Below, one piece after another: positions 23,336-34,354 of a DNA stretch of 64,000 nucleotides. The notes under the pieces were generated by a model, which did no database searches, was not told the origin of the DNA, and was given only the letters and a program-made list of their open reading frames with translations. Position 1 is the stretch's first letter. Every line of letters begins with the position of its first letter. The translations under genes and the position numbers were made by a program. The stretch comes from Linum tenue (lineage: Eukaryota; Streptophyta; Magnoliopsida; Malpighiales; Linaceae), in NCBI GenBank assembly GCA_946122785.1, contig CAMGYJ010000007.1:45223587-45287586 (forward strand), written 5' to 3'.

Positions 23336-24274
23336 GTTATGCATAACCAACCACATTATGAAGCCATATATTTGTGATGATTTCCTTGCTCTATACCAAC
23401 TTAAACCAGTTAACCTCCACATCTTTCTGCCTTATTGAATTCCACACTTTTTTCACTCAATACCATACTCTCCCCCATCCAAAACCAGACTAGCTAGAAG
23501 CTGCACCTGTTATATGATGCTAAGCAACACTTTTGCATTTAGGAATACACTTCTAGATCCATGTCCCAGATGAAGATTATGATGTATAACACAAGCGTGC
23601 CTAGGCGTTGGAAAAAAATAGCTATTCACACTGCATGATGAATGAAATAATAATTTACAATACTTTCTCACTTAAGTTAAAATGATTAATAATTTACTCA
23701 ACACTTAATGACAAGAACATAGCTCATGAATTCAAAGAATCATAGCTTAATAGCTCATAAAGTTCTTGAGCTGTTGAAAATATTGATATAGAAAATTCAT
23801 TTCGTAGGTGACGTTAGTTTCCTCATTTAATATTGACTTCTTATCTCTATCTAGTTATGTTTAGGAGAGACTTAGATGTCGCCTTACTCCATTGACGTGT
23901 TCCAGTATCTAACTAGGCGCGAAACCCCTAGGCGAGGCGTTTTGTCATTTCCTTACGCCTAGGCGACTAGGTGTGCCTAAACGTAAGGTTAAACGTGCCT
24001 TTTTGAACCATGGTTGTGGATAACCAACCACATTATGAAACCATATATTGGGGATGATTTCCTTGCTCCATACCAACTTAAACCAGTTAACCTCCACATC
24101 TTTCTGCCTTATTGAATTACACACTTTTTTTCACTCAATACCATACTCTCCCCCATCCAAAACCAGGCTAGAAACTGCACCTGTTATATGATGCTAAGCA
24201 ACACTTTTGCATTTAAGAATACACTTCTAGATCATCCATGCCCCAGATGAAGATGATGACGTATAACACAAGCA
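22923..24274. repeat. Tandem duplication, period 670 bp
   Basis: The unit 22923-23592 (from inside the hAT element, through its right end, into flanking host DNA) is repeated at 23593-24274 with high similarity. Both copies carry GCGTGCCTAG..CGTTGGAA at the start and GATGCTAAGCAACACTTTTG near the end. The second copy is therefore a left-truncated hAT element plus flank. Confidence 0.93.
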
Positions 24275-24444
24275 CGATTTCAAATTTGAAAGTTTCTTAC
24301 TGCTCTTTTCCAAAGCTAACATGTATACCATAAAAATTCATTTGCAAAGCCTTTCCAATTCTTTAATCACAATCTTGGGCAATAAAAAGAGATTCACCCA
24401 ATACTGCAAAGTGCTGGAAATAAATGTGGATACGAGCTAGATTT

Positions 24445-24572
24445 ATTATTATTATTCAGGAATCTCAGCCCTACGTGTCACTTTGTGACAGCGGATCCTA
24501 TTAAATCTGGGTCTGCAATTTCCAAGTCTTCACTGTCGCGATAGCTTTACCATTAGGCTATCTTACTTTGGT
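24445..24572 (-). mobile_element. tRNA-derived SINE
   Basis: On the minus strand an A-box-like TAGCCTAATGGTAAAGC is followed by a degenerate B-box region and a (AAT)n tail. A 16-bp target duplication, gatacgagctagattt (24429-24444) and gatacgaggtagattt (24573-24588), differs at one base. The region is tRNA-like but not a tRNA gene. Confidence 0.82.
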
Positions 24573-24739
24573 GATACGAGGTAGATTTTCCAGCATAACT
24601 AAAACATATATATTCTCCAATTATGTCTATTTTAACCGGGAATACCATTGAATCCGTAAAAATAATAAACAAAATACCTCAACTCATGGGGATGAGTTTA
24701 GTTGCTAACTCATGGGATTTAGTGCCTTCATTGAATGCA

Positions 24740-25310
24740 GTTTGAGATCTACTAATTAACTTAGGGAGAACCAAACATTTATATTTGCCAATAACTTGGA
24801 GATCTCCTTATAAAAGACATTACAACATGATATGGTACGAAAGTCATTCATTCTTTCCGAACAGGTGAGTTTAGTAATCCATGTACAAATTGTGAAATTC
24901 ACAATATGTGTCACATGACCAGAAGAAAAGCATGCTTGAATTGCCCCTTCCAATTCTTTTCCCACAATGTCATATTGAGTTTGATAAAAATCAGTTGGAA
25001 AGCTATATATCGAGACGTGGAGCCTTATCTTTCTCCAAATCTTAGAAAACCTTATGCATTTCCTGCCTAGAGACATCCCTCATATACAGTCCACTGAGCT
25101 CATCTTATGTGCAATTATCTCTCAAAGTATCCTACAAGCCTACGCTCAACATCTTTTTTATGAAAAGGAAGCGTTTGCATCCCCTCATGAATCCATTGAG
25201 TTCTCGCTTTCTCTTTAGAATAAGATTCTTCAGCTCTTCCATCCTCAAAACATTTCATACCCAAATGCTTTTCATTTTCAATCAACTCGGCATTAGGATT
25301 TGCTAAAATA
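24740..25310 (-). pseudogene. LINE reverse-transcriptase relic
   Basis: Minus-strand reading shows scattered L1-type matches: KARTQWIHEG and FHKK (the linker before RT), then FYQTQYDIVGKE, FSSGHV, CSERMNDFRTISCCNV and YKEISKLLAN. These correspond to the early RT blocks (canonical PERMxDFRPISLCNV..YK). Stops and frameshifts interrupt it, and no LINE ends were identified. Confidence 0.75.
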
Positions 25311-25619
25311 ACTGAGGGATGGAAACGAGTTTGGGTGGGGCCGGTTTCATATAAACCATCTCGTAACCAAAACTGTGTGAGAATTTAATATGTCATACCA
25401 AAATCAACCAGTATGCGATTAAGGGAAAACTCTCTCGGACCATACAAAAATCATGTGAATTTTTTTATATATAATCTAACATTTTTGTTCGAATGTTTAT
25501 GTAAAAAGAAGTTTTTTTGTCATATTATTTGTAAAACTGATAGAAAATGAACAAAATTTAAGTTATAAGTAAGAGATAATTATAATATTTTAGGGATATG
25601 GATGAACAAAGTGTTAAAG

Positions 25620-25795
25620 TGAACCATTAGGTCAACCGTTATCTTTAATGGTCAACAAAAATGTCGGGATACAAATGTCTCAAAAGTTTAATACGTTGTG
25701 CGGGGATTGTCATATTGAATAGTTGAGTACACAAACGACACTTTTTTTTATAGTTGAGGTCTTCTTGTGGAATTAACCCTAAACTGGTGTACTCC
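25620..25795. repeat. MULE-type MITE relative
   Basis: AGGTCAACCGTTATC..AATGGTCAA and the TGTCATATTGAATAGTT block resemble the family at 10214-10385 and 11472-11789. Boundaries are not resolved. Confidence 0.5.
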
Positions 25796-28700
25796 TGAAG
25801 TATACTATACTCCAGGTACTCATAGTGAGATATCTCTATCTCCAAGAAATCCTGACCGTCCATCCATCCTTCACTAAATTCAACGGATTCCAGTTTCCAA
25901 TCGATCCGCAACAATAATAGAGTATCCAATCAGACATCAGCGTTTCTTCACCCTAATAAATAAGAAATCAAACCTTTCAATCTCACCCATTCATCATTTT
26001 TCTCATAAAATCCCATTCAATATTTTTTGTTAAAAAAATATTTCTAATATAAATGGTGATTTTTATCATCAAATTTAAGATATGACACAAAAATATACAA
26101 AAAATAAATAGCCACTAGTACAAAGTCTCAAACTACAATACTTTATTAAGTTAGGGAGATAGGGCGACCGGAATGGAGCAGCTCTACTGGCTTACCTAAG
26201 TATGAAGAAGTACTGAAGAGAAACGTAATGATGATTTGAAGAGCCATTACTAACTAAACATTGAGTTACATTAGACACAGAAAAGGTCAACAATCATAGT
26301 TGATTTAAGATAGGGTATGTAGTGTCTATTGTGGGGTTCAGTGAGTTGTATGGTTTGCTTTGGGACAAGTAAAGTTCAATTGTGGGGTTATTTTATGACA
26401 CATAAATTATACTATTATAGACCCCTATTAAGTGGCACATTTTACAATATTTTCATACCTTTATTGCCATATTACCTTGGATTTGCTTAGTAATGCTAAA
26501 AGTAGTGTTTAGTAGCTCCCAGGACAACTGTTACTATTTTGATGCACTTTTCGTAGTGTTTCATTTGTTTCCCTAGTGTACCACCTTGTAGTAGTACCGG
26601 GAGACATCATGGCCAAGATACTAGAATTCAAAATTGGAGATTGGAGCAAAACCCATAATTTGGTGTAAAAATTACCAGACCAAATCCCAAATGAGTGGCC
26701 TAGGCGCAAATTTTAGAGAGTTCCATATCGTCCCATAAATGTGAGGAGATGAGCTGAAAGATAAGCCAAAGCGATTTCAGCCTTTATTCGAGAAATAAGT
26801 TGTATAGGGGGTACTCTATTGATAAAGTTAACTGACTAGTCCCTAGACGATATAAAAACAAGTGGCAGTAGCGAAATTGGCACCCTAGGGGGCGATTTCT
26901 CTATTGGCTGCCGTCTTTGAAGTGTTTTGGGAATCTCGTCTTTGACCGATATTCTCACTAGCACCTGTCCCCATGAGTGGCTATTTTATTAGTTGTGTAG
27001 GTGTGCCATACCTTGAGGTTCTTTAGACGATGCAACAATGGACTCTTGGTTTATATGAGTATTTTGAGTACTTTGATTGTTTGATCTCTTTCTATGATTT
27101 CTTTTCAGTTTGATTGTATTCTTCGAATGAAGCTATCATCTCACGGATATAAACATCAAACATGATTTTGTACTGGATGTGCCTTGACTGGTGGTCCTTC
27201 CTAATCGCTCATCAATTGGTTGAATTGTTTGATATTTCAAGAGAGACATTTGTAGGGTCCTTGTAGCCTATTTGATATGATAAATCTTACAACATGGTAG
27301 GATTAAATCATGCAAGAATCATACAACTCATATGTTGCCAGTATCAATCGAAATAAGTCTAAGGAAACTCTAGGGGGCTTGTCTATGCCATAACCTTCCT
27401 TCTGCTTCCTCGTCCAGTGGTATATGTTGTTTTAACTTTCCTTTATATTTCAAACCAAGTAAGGGGAACTTCAACCATGGAGGCACCTCAACATCAACAT
27501 TAATTTTACAAACCCAAAGAACAAGTCCCTTACTGACTTAATAAGGAGACACACAAGGCCTAAAGGAAATATGATCTTGCTTACCAACTAGGTAAATTCG
27601 ACCCTTGCTGTACAGCAAATCAGTAGGTGAACAGTTTGAGGTTTGTATGGACTCTCTGTTTAATGTCTTATACTCCAACGTTGAGATAAAGACTGCAATA
27701 CCCCATGAGCAGCGGGAGTGCTGGCGAAGGCTGAGTTTAAGATTAGATGCATGTGATGCTTTCATCCATAGCCAGTAGCAATCTCCTCCTCCTTTGCCGC
27801 ATGAATGTATTGGGGATGATGATGAGGGTAACCATAGCCAATGATTTGACTTTAAGTGTGTTCCTGGTGATGTGATTTATGTATTATGAAGAGCCGCGAA
27901 CTTGCACCTTTTGTTTTTTCATTCAGATTCGATGATTAAACATCGAACTAAAGAAACAAATATAGTTGGATGATCAAGGGGTAATTACTAGAAGATCAAG
28001 GATGTTTCATTCATTAAACGAACCCCAATGTAGGGGAAATCTTCATGAAGTCATCATGTAATCCCAAAAGGAGTCTAATGGATAAATTCCAGCCTAAGCC
28101 TAAAAAGAAACCTGCGGTGGCCATGTGATGGTGCCAACCGATGCTGCGCCAAACCAAACAAGTCGCACTGAAAATCCATGGGGTGGTTATTAGTGGGCCA
28201 AGCAAGTCAAATCAGGAGGAAGATCCATGACGACCTCGATCGCGGCAAGCCAAAGCTCATGTAAGCTTCATCCCTCAGTCAAGAAATTCGAGTCCCTAGG
28301 GCATCATGACACCTTTGGCCGAGTTTTCTTAGGAAAAGACCTACAAAATCCTTCCATTATATATAAAGGGCCTGGCTATAATATTAAGAAGGTTGCAAAA
28401 ATTTACTAAAATCACTATGTATACCTCGACCAAGAAGCCACTCGGCTCGGGTGAGTTTGAATAGCATTCACAGTAGGGTGCAGTCAACGAGATGCCTTCA
28501 TCATTGATGGTAATACTTTCCTTCTCTCTTATGTAGCTATAGTTCAAGTTTGTTGTTAACAATGTGAATTCTATTGATGCCTTATGTATCTTCTTTCTAT
28601 GACTTAATGAGATGATTTTGTCATTATTTGACTATGTTATTCGATTCCTATATCATTAGATGTTTTAGTCATGTGATGCATCTATTATTCGATTGCCTTA

Positions 28701-29875
28701 GTTGTTTGATGCCCTAGCCATGCGATGTTTATACCATCTATCATGTGCTACTATATTATTGTTTATAATATCATGATAAGTTGTCATGAAATCAATATTG
28801 TCTGATGTGTCACTATCTTATGCGTGTATGGAGTGGAATGATTAACCATCCATGCGTATACGAGTTCAATGCTTGATACCTTAGATCATCAATATTATAG
28901 ACAATTACTATGGTTCATAGGGACACTAAATAGTTAATATGTTATCCTTACCTCCTTGTTTGAATGATTAGTCTAATGGCATGAAGCGAAAACATGCATT
29001 AGCTAGTTGTAATTCCTTTTGCATGTGGTGAAAGCTCAATTAGGAATGCTATAGTGGAAGAGATAGTGTTACATGATAAAATATACATAAATGCATACCA
29101 TTATTGAGATTGAGGTGTATGATCATCTAGGATGAACTTTCTTATCAATTGTGTGTTCTTTACTTATCTTGTCATTTAGTTTATCCTTTTCTTTATGTTA
29201 TATCTCGAAAGTCATTAAAGATAGGGAACCTAAACCCATCGATTTCTGTTGTGTCTTTGCCTGAGCATTAGATTATTAGTTTCAAGTAGTTGTTAATAGA
29301 ACACCTTGTGGAATACAAACCTAGACATATCTAGGAATTTTATTACTTTGATTGCATTAATATCACTACATACATGCCCATCAATACGTTTAGCATAGTT
29401 TTATATATGTATTGCCATAATAGGTTGGAATTACTGAGAATTTCTCCATGGTGTGTTTAGTATCTCCTAGGACTATTTTCACCATTTTGATGCTCTATGT
29501 AGTATTTTATTTAATTTTAGGCCAAAATATTCTAGTGGACCACCTTGTACGAGTTGGTGACATCAAGGCCCAACTATTAGAAGTTAGAAATGAAGACGGG
29601 AGCTGAAGCCCAAAATCGCACGAGACTTAGTCGATCATAGCCCAAATAGGTGCCCCGGGTACTATATTCTAGAGGACCCAGATCAGCCCAAAATTAGTGG
29701 ATATTCATTGCATGGAGGCTAAGCTAGAGATGTGCTAGAGAGATTTATACAGAAGGCTACCCCCTCCTAATTTATCTCTCAAAATCCTGATGAAAGAGGT
29801 TGTAATACATCCTCTCAGACAATATAGAAATACAAGTCATACAGGGTGGTAACACTACCAATATAGCAACTCACC
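25796..29875. other. Decayed repetitive DNA, no gene
   Basis: A segment near 26505-27650 (GTTTAGTAGCTCCCAGGAC, then CCTTACTGACTTAATAAGG) is a diverged relative of 29455-30480 (GTTTAGTATCTCCTAGGAC, then CCTTACTGCCTAAGTAAGG). This suggests two copies of one retroelement-like unit. A TATATATAAAGGG box lies near 28360. No domain-bearing reading frame was found. Confidence 0.5.
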
Positions 29876-31213
29876 AGTCCATAAACGATTAGTAGGCTCG
29901 AGGGAAGAAATGGTGCAATAAGTGGCTAGTTTATCATTGTGTCATTTCGAATATCAAGTGAAAGGAAGCCCAAATGACATTTGCACATCGAATGCAATAC
30001 ACGTCTACTAACAACCTTTTTTGCTATGTGACATATGCCAACTGAATTGTTGACTGACCCACGTGTCTCCGTAGCACGGATCCCATAAGAGAACCTCTGT
30101 AGTTGGATGGCATGATATAAAAGCATAGTGAATCGGGAAATCCATTGTGGATTCCCTCAATCACATACGCATATGTCAGTTATCGTAACTCTGTGGGGAG
30201 TAACACTTTCCCTCATCTAGTAGTTTAGATTTACTTTTTTATTTCTTTTCCTTTACTTTCAATGCAAAATCAAGGGGAACCTAAACTTGGAGGAACATCA
30301 ACCAACACGACTTGATTTAAAAACCAAGAGCAACTTCCTTACTGCCTAAGTAAGGAGACGAGAGAGGCATGGAGGAAATACAATCATGGTTACCGACCAG
30401 GTAAATTCAACCCTGTTTTATAGCTGATCATGTACCATGTTTACCATAGTGGTACAATTTTGTACTTTAGTTGTATAATGTGGAGTTTCGTAGGATTGTG
30501 CAGATCAATGCTATGCACCTGGTATGCTCTCGTATTAGTGTTAAGACCAGGATGACTAGTAAAAGGATGATTATTTGGGCCCTTGCACCGTCAAAATCCC
30601 TCATTAGGCTTCAATTTCTTATGTGCCCAAAATTTTTTATTTCATTATTTTTTCTACCATATTGGTTGAAATTTAGTTTTTTGAACCAACAAAAGTTGAA
30701 CAAACTACAACCGAATTGTCAAAATTCTTTCTTTTGGTCTAACTACTGCTCAAACCAGTGCAATTTTTTAGTTGAAAATGCCTTACCCGAACCCATGTGA
30801 TTCTTCATATTGCATCCTCTTGTTCCTTGGAAATTTCCATATCTTCATTATTTTCATCACTAGTTCTTTTGCACAAAACTCTACTGGATTTTTTTAAATA
30901 CTTTTCGCTCTTCTAAAACATAAAAAATGTCGGGTTATTTGCAAGGTTGGTCACTGAGATTACTAAAAACATTCATGTTTAGTCACTAAAAATATTTAAT
31001 TCCATTCGTGGTCACTAAAATTAGTAAAACATTTCAAGTTCGGTCACTCTCCGTCCAACTCTGTTAACTTTGGCTGATGTGGCAGTAAACTCTCAAAATT
31101 GACCGTTAAATGTGTGACGTGGCACTTAAAAATAATAAAAAATTAAAATTTTATAGTTTAAATATTCCACCTAATTATTATTATCACTAAAAAAAAATTA
31201 AAACCTAATTCTT

Positions 31214-31520
31214 CTACTACCTCCGCCGAACCCGCTTTCTCCTCCCAGACTCCACCCGCCGCCATCACGGTTGAAGGTCCGGCTGGTCACCAGGAAGCGA
31301 ACCATCATCGCCAGCATCTACCAAATCATCAGCTCTGATCCTTTGACCTTTTCATTGATCACACAATTAAACGCCGGCACAGGAAACGTACTCGGAGGCG
31401 GCGAGGTGAAAAAAGTCGATCCTGCATACATCACATCCACGGCTTTATTAAACTCCTCCACCCTAACCTCCTTCCGAACCGTCTCCAGCTCCGGCCCAAA
31501 CCGCTATGTGTATTTAGGAA
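31214..31520 (-). pseudogene. Captured gene fragment of uncertain identity
   Basis: Minus-strand reading has an open stretch with FNKAVDVMYAGSTFFTSPPP and FPVPAFN. The YAGSxFxxSPPPSxxPxPxF pattern is like that of small plant proteins with a proline-rich nuclear receptor coactivator-type motif. The frame then ends in a stop. Identification is tentative; that the GC-rich segment is captured coding DNA is more secure. Confidence 0.45.
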
Positions 31521-31599
31521 TTATTCCACAATTAAACTACGAAAATGCTATACTCTTTCAATATAACTTGAAGAAACAGAGTGTAGAAACATAGTCGAA

Positions 31600-31980
31600 A
31601 ACTTGGGGAGTAAGTTGACGACTCACCCGGTCATCAAGAGCGGCAGAGTTTCGCCGGACGAACTTGTAAAACCCACGGCGAACCGCCACGCGGGCAAGCT
31701 TCTCCGTGCTGACGTTGGCGGCCCGGAGGAGGGAGAGGTTACGCGGATCGAGCGGAGGGCTCTGGAGGAAGAGGTAATTGCTGACGGCGAGCTGAATCAC
31801 GGCGTCGCCCACGAACTCCAGCCGCTAATAGTTCCTCGGGCTCAGGATCGACGACGAGTGCGTCAGCGCATCCACCAGCAGCTCTTTGTCGTTGAAGACG
31901 TAGCCAAGTATTTTCTCCACCTCGGATACCGTGCCGGCGGCGCCGTATTGGTTGAAGAGGATCTGATCCATGGACCAAAA
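31600..31980 (-). pseudogene. Captured RNase III-like (RTL-type) fragment
   Basis: Starts at a plausible native Met (MDQILFNQYG), then VEKILGYVFNDKELLVDALT and THSSS, followed by the RNase III signature RLEFVGDAV and SLLRAANVSTEKLARVAV. This is the N-terminal part of the endonuclease domain of a ribonuclease 3-like protein. A TAG stop replaces the residue just before RLEFVGDAV. The fragment ends near DDRV, probably an exon end, and lacks the second half of the domain. Non-functional as an enzyme. Confidence 0.85.
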
Positions 31981-32109
31981 GGAGTTGCAGAGACACAGGG
32001 AGTAATTCGATTGCAGAAATTCAGTTGAATAGCTTTCCAGAAGGCAGTGCGATTTCAATCATTTAAGCAGCCTCAAGAGGCAGACGACTGCTTTTTTCCG
32101 AAGAGGAAA

Positions 32110-32442
32110 ACGGTGTCGGAAAGGCGACAAGAGGAAGACTAAAGAGTCTACAGAAGACGACGCGATTGCGGAGCCACAGCCGAAGGTCTTGAATCGAGCA
32201 TCCACGATCTCCCCAGTCTTCTCATCGACCCTAATCTGCAGCTTCATCACGTCGCCGCAGGCCGGCGCCCCGACCAGCCCGGTGCCGACGGCGGGGTCGT
32301 TCTTGTCGAAGGAACCGACGTTGCGAGGGTTGTTGAAGTGGTCTATCACGTTCTCGTGATAGAATCGGGTAGCCACAGGGCGAGACGACGACGACGACGC
32401 CGCTGCACGGCCCAAACACTTGTTCGCCGCTAGCCTCAACAT
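32110..32442 (-). pseudogene. ISU1: Captured ISU1-type Fe-S scaffold gene, first exon
   Basis: Minus-strand reading starts MLRLAANKCLGRAAAS, a mitochondrial presequence, then FYHENVIDHFNNPRNVGSFD, GTGLVGAPACGDVMKLQI and FKTFGCGSAIASSSV. These are the N-terminal half of the IscU/ISU iron-sulfur scaffold, including the first two ligand cysteines (APACGD, FGCGSA). The remainder with the third cysteine is absent; the frame runs on into unrelated sequence and stops at 32059. Sequence upstream of the ATG (to ~32600) is probably captured promoter and 5' UTR. Confidence 0.92.
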
Positions 32443-33818
32443 CGTTTTTCGCCGGTAGAGATTGGAAAATTTCCGATTTGAATTGACGGAGGATGGATGG
32501 AGGTTTTGCTTCTTTTGGGTGTGTTTGTAAGGGCTACGACTGTTTGGATCGTATGGCGGTGGATGAAGGACAGGGACACGTGGAGGGAAGAGATGGTCCT
32601 AGAGGCTTTTTTTTGGTGAGATTTTTTTAGTGATGATAATAATTAGGTGGAATATTTAAAATATAAAATTTTTATTTATTATTATTATTTTTAAGTGCCA
32701 CGTCACACATTTAACGGTCAACTTTGAGAGTTGACTGCCACATTAGTCAAAGTTAACGGAGTTGGACGGAGAGTGACCGAACTTGAAATGTTTTACTAAT
32801 TTTAGTGATCACGAATGGATTTAAATATTTTTAGTGAATAAACATGAACGTTTTTTGTAATCTCAGTGACCAACCTTGCAATTAACCCAAAAATGTCATA
32901 TGATTTGTTGTACTCATTGTGCTCATCGATTGTTTGAATGTGAAGTACCTCTGCACCAATAAGGTAAATCCATTCTATCATGGGAGAAATTATTTTATTT
33001 ACCTTGGGAACCAAAAGACAAACACTGAATTGTTATCCATAAATAATAGTGATGACTGTATGTCGAGTTTGTTTATCTTGTTCATCAGTAATCATTCAAT
33101 TCTATTTATTTATCTATGTGCATGTTCATGCAAGATATGTTAATACTTTATACCATATATGTCAATACTTACTCCAATTCAAACTCTGCTCGCTCCGTTA
33201 AAGTTCTCATTTCTCTATAGTCTATACTTTGTCCCAGATGATCCTCAAGACATCCAATATTGAACAATCATAATTCTTTGTTTATTTCTCATCAAAATAT
33301 AATCCATTCTTGGATTCAAAAAACACAATACAATATTACCAACATGACATTGAAAAACTATTAAAATTAATGTGAAAACATGTTTACAATAATACTTCAT
33401 TAATATAATTGGATGATTAAATGCACCAAAATTTTTTTATTTTTGTTCTACTTACTTGTTGCTTACTTTGTGAGTATTGCTTATAGTTAAATTGATTGTT
33501 GGCCGGCGGCTGGGAGGGGGGGTGGTGAATAATTAAGAGTGAGAAAAAGTACAAACTGAAATATAAAATGATGTATTTTTGAATTGCATCAGGATTCTTC
33601 TTTTCTCATACTAAACATGTCTATACAATTCTAAAGGTAAAAAATATAATATTTTGTTAACATGCTTTTTTACAGAGATGTTAAAGATAAACAAAACCTT
33701 TGCAAAAAAAGGATTACAAAAAACACAAGATAGGACAATGAATTGCGCTAAAAGAAAACAAAATGAGAAAAAAATTTAATCTCATTCGAATATAGCATGT
33801 ATGGACCAATGCCTTCTA

Positions 33819-34280
33819 TAGTGATGGCAATGGGGCGGGGCGGGTACCTCAATTCCCATGCCCCGCCCAACGCTACTACGGGTCGGGGCGGGTAAAACCC
33901 GCGCGGGTACGGGGTGGGGCGGGTCGACCCACTCTTACATGTTGTTCAAAAAAAAATACAAGTAAATTTTACTTTTTACAATAAAACGTAGGGAAAAACA
34001 CTTTAAGAATGAAAAATATTGATAATAGAATGGATAATTGAGCCTAACAAGTTGAAAGATCGACTCTAACTAGTTGAAGAAAAGTCAAAATAGGAGAAAT
34101 ATATATAGATATTGTAAGAAATTGAGATAAAATGAGTCTAGAACGGGGCGAGACGGGGCAGGGCGGGTCAGAAGTAGATACCCATGCCCCGCCCCACGCA
34201 ATTGCGGGTCGGGTAATACCCGCCCCATCGCGGATCAGTTCGGGTAATACCCGTGGGGCGGGTTGAAATTGCCATCACTA
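33819..34280. mobile_element. hAT element (462 bp) in the left duplicate
   Basis: Ends TAGTGATGGCAATGGGGCGG and, read inward from the right, TAGTGATGGCAATTTCAACC. Perfect 8-bp target duplication gccttcta at 33811-33818 and 34281-34288. The subtermini are rich in CGGGGCGGGTA words. The right duplicate has a single diverged copy of the site (gtcttctg, near 36316). Confidence 0.95.
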
Positions 34281-34354
34281 GCCTTCTACGTATGTCTTGT
34301 TAACATCCAAATAGCAAAAAATTAAACATAACACAAAAGCGTTGGCCATAAGCT

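Larger units (their letters stand above)
30932..32888. mobile_element. Pack-MULE carrying three gene fragments (1957 bp)
   Basis: Long inverted repeats of about 265 bp: 30932-31196 and 32622-32888. They begin GGGTTATTTGCAAGGTTGGT and GGGTTAATTGCAAGGTTGGT. A perfect 9-bp target duplication, aaaaatgtc, lies at 30923-30931 and 32889-32897. Both features are diagnostic of a Mutator-like element. The interior is GC-rich and carries no transposase. It holds three fragments of unrelated genes, all read on the minus strand. The corresponding empty site is at 35354-35362 in the neighbouring duplicate. Confidence 0.95.
29876..34353. repeat. Tandem duplication, left copy (contains Pack-MULE and hAT)
   Basis: From AGTCCATAAACGATTAGTAG to GTTGGCCATAAGC. 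Subtracting the two insertions and their target duplications leaves about 2042 bp, collinear with 34355-36389. It is non-coding and of unknown origin. Confidence 0.92.

Noticed and set aside
24445..24572. A tRNA gene
   Set aside because: It has an A-box but a degenerate B-box, an AAT tail and a 16-bp target duplication, so it is a SINE.
31603..32028. 141-residue plus-strand open frame in the Pack-MULE
   Set aside because: It is antisense to the RNase III fragment, whose signature motif is on the minus strand.
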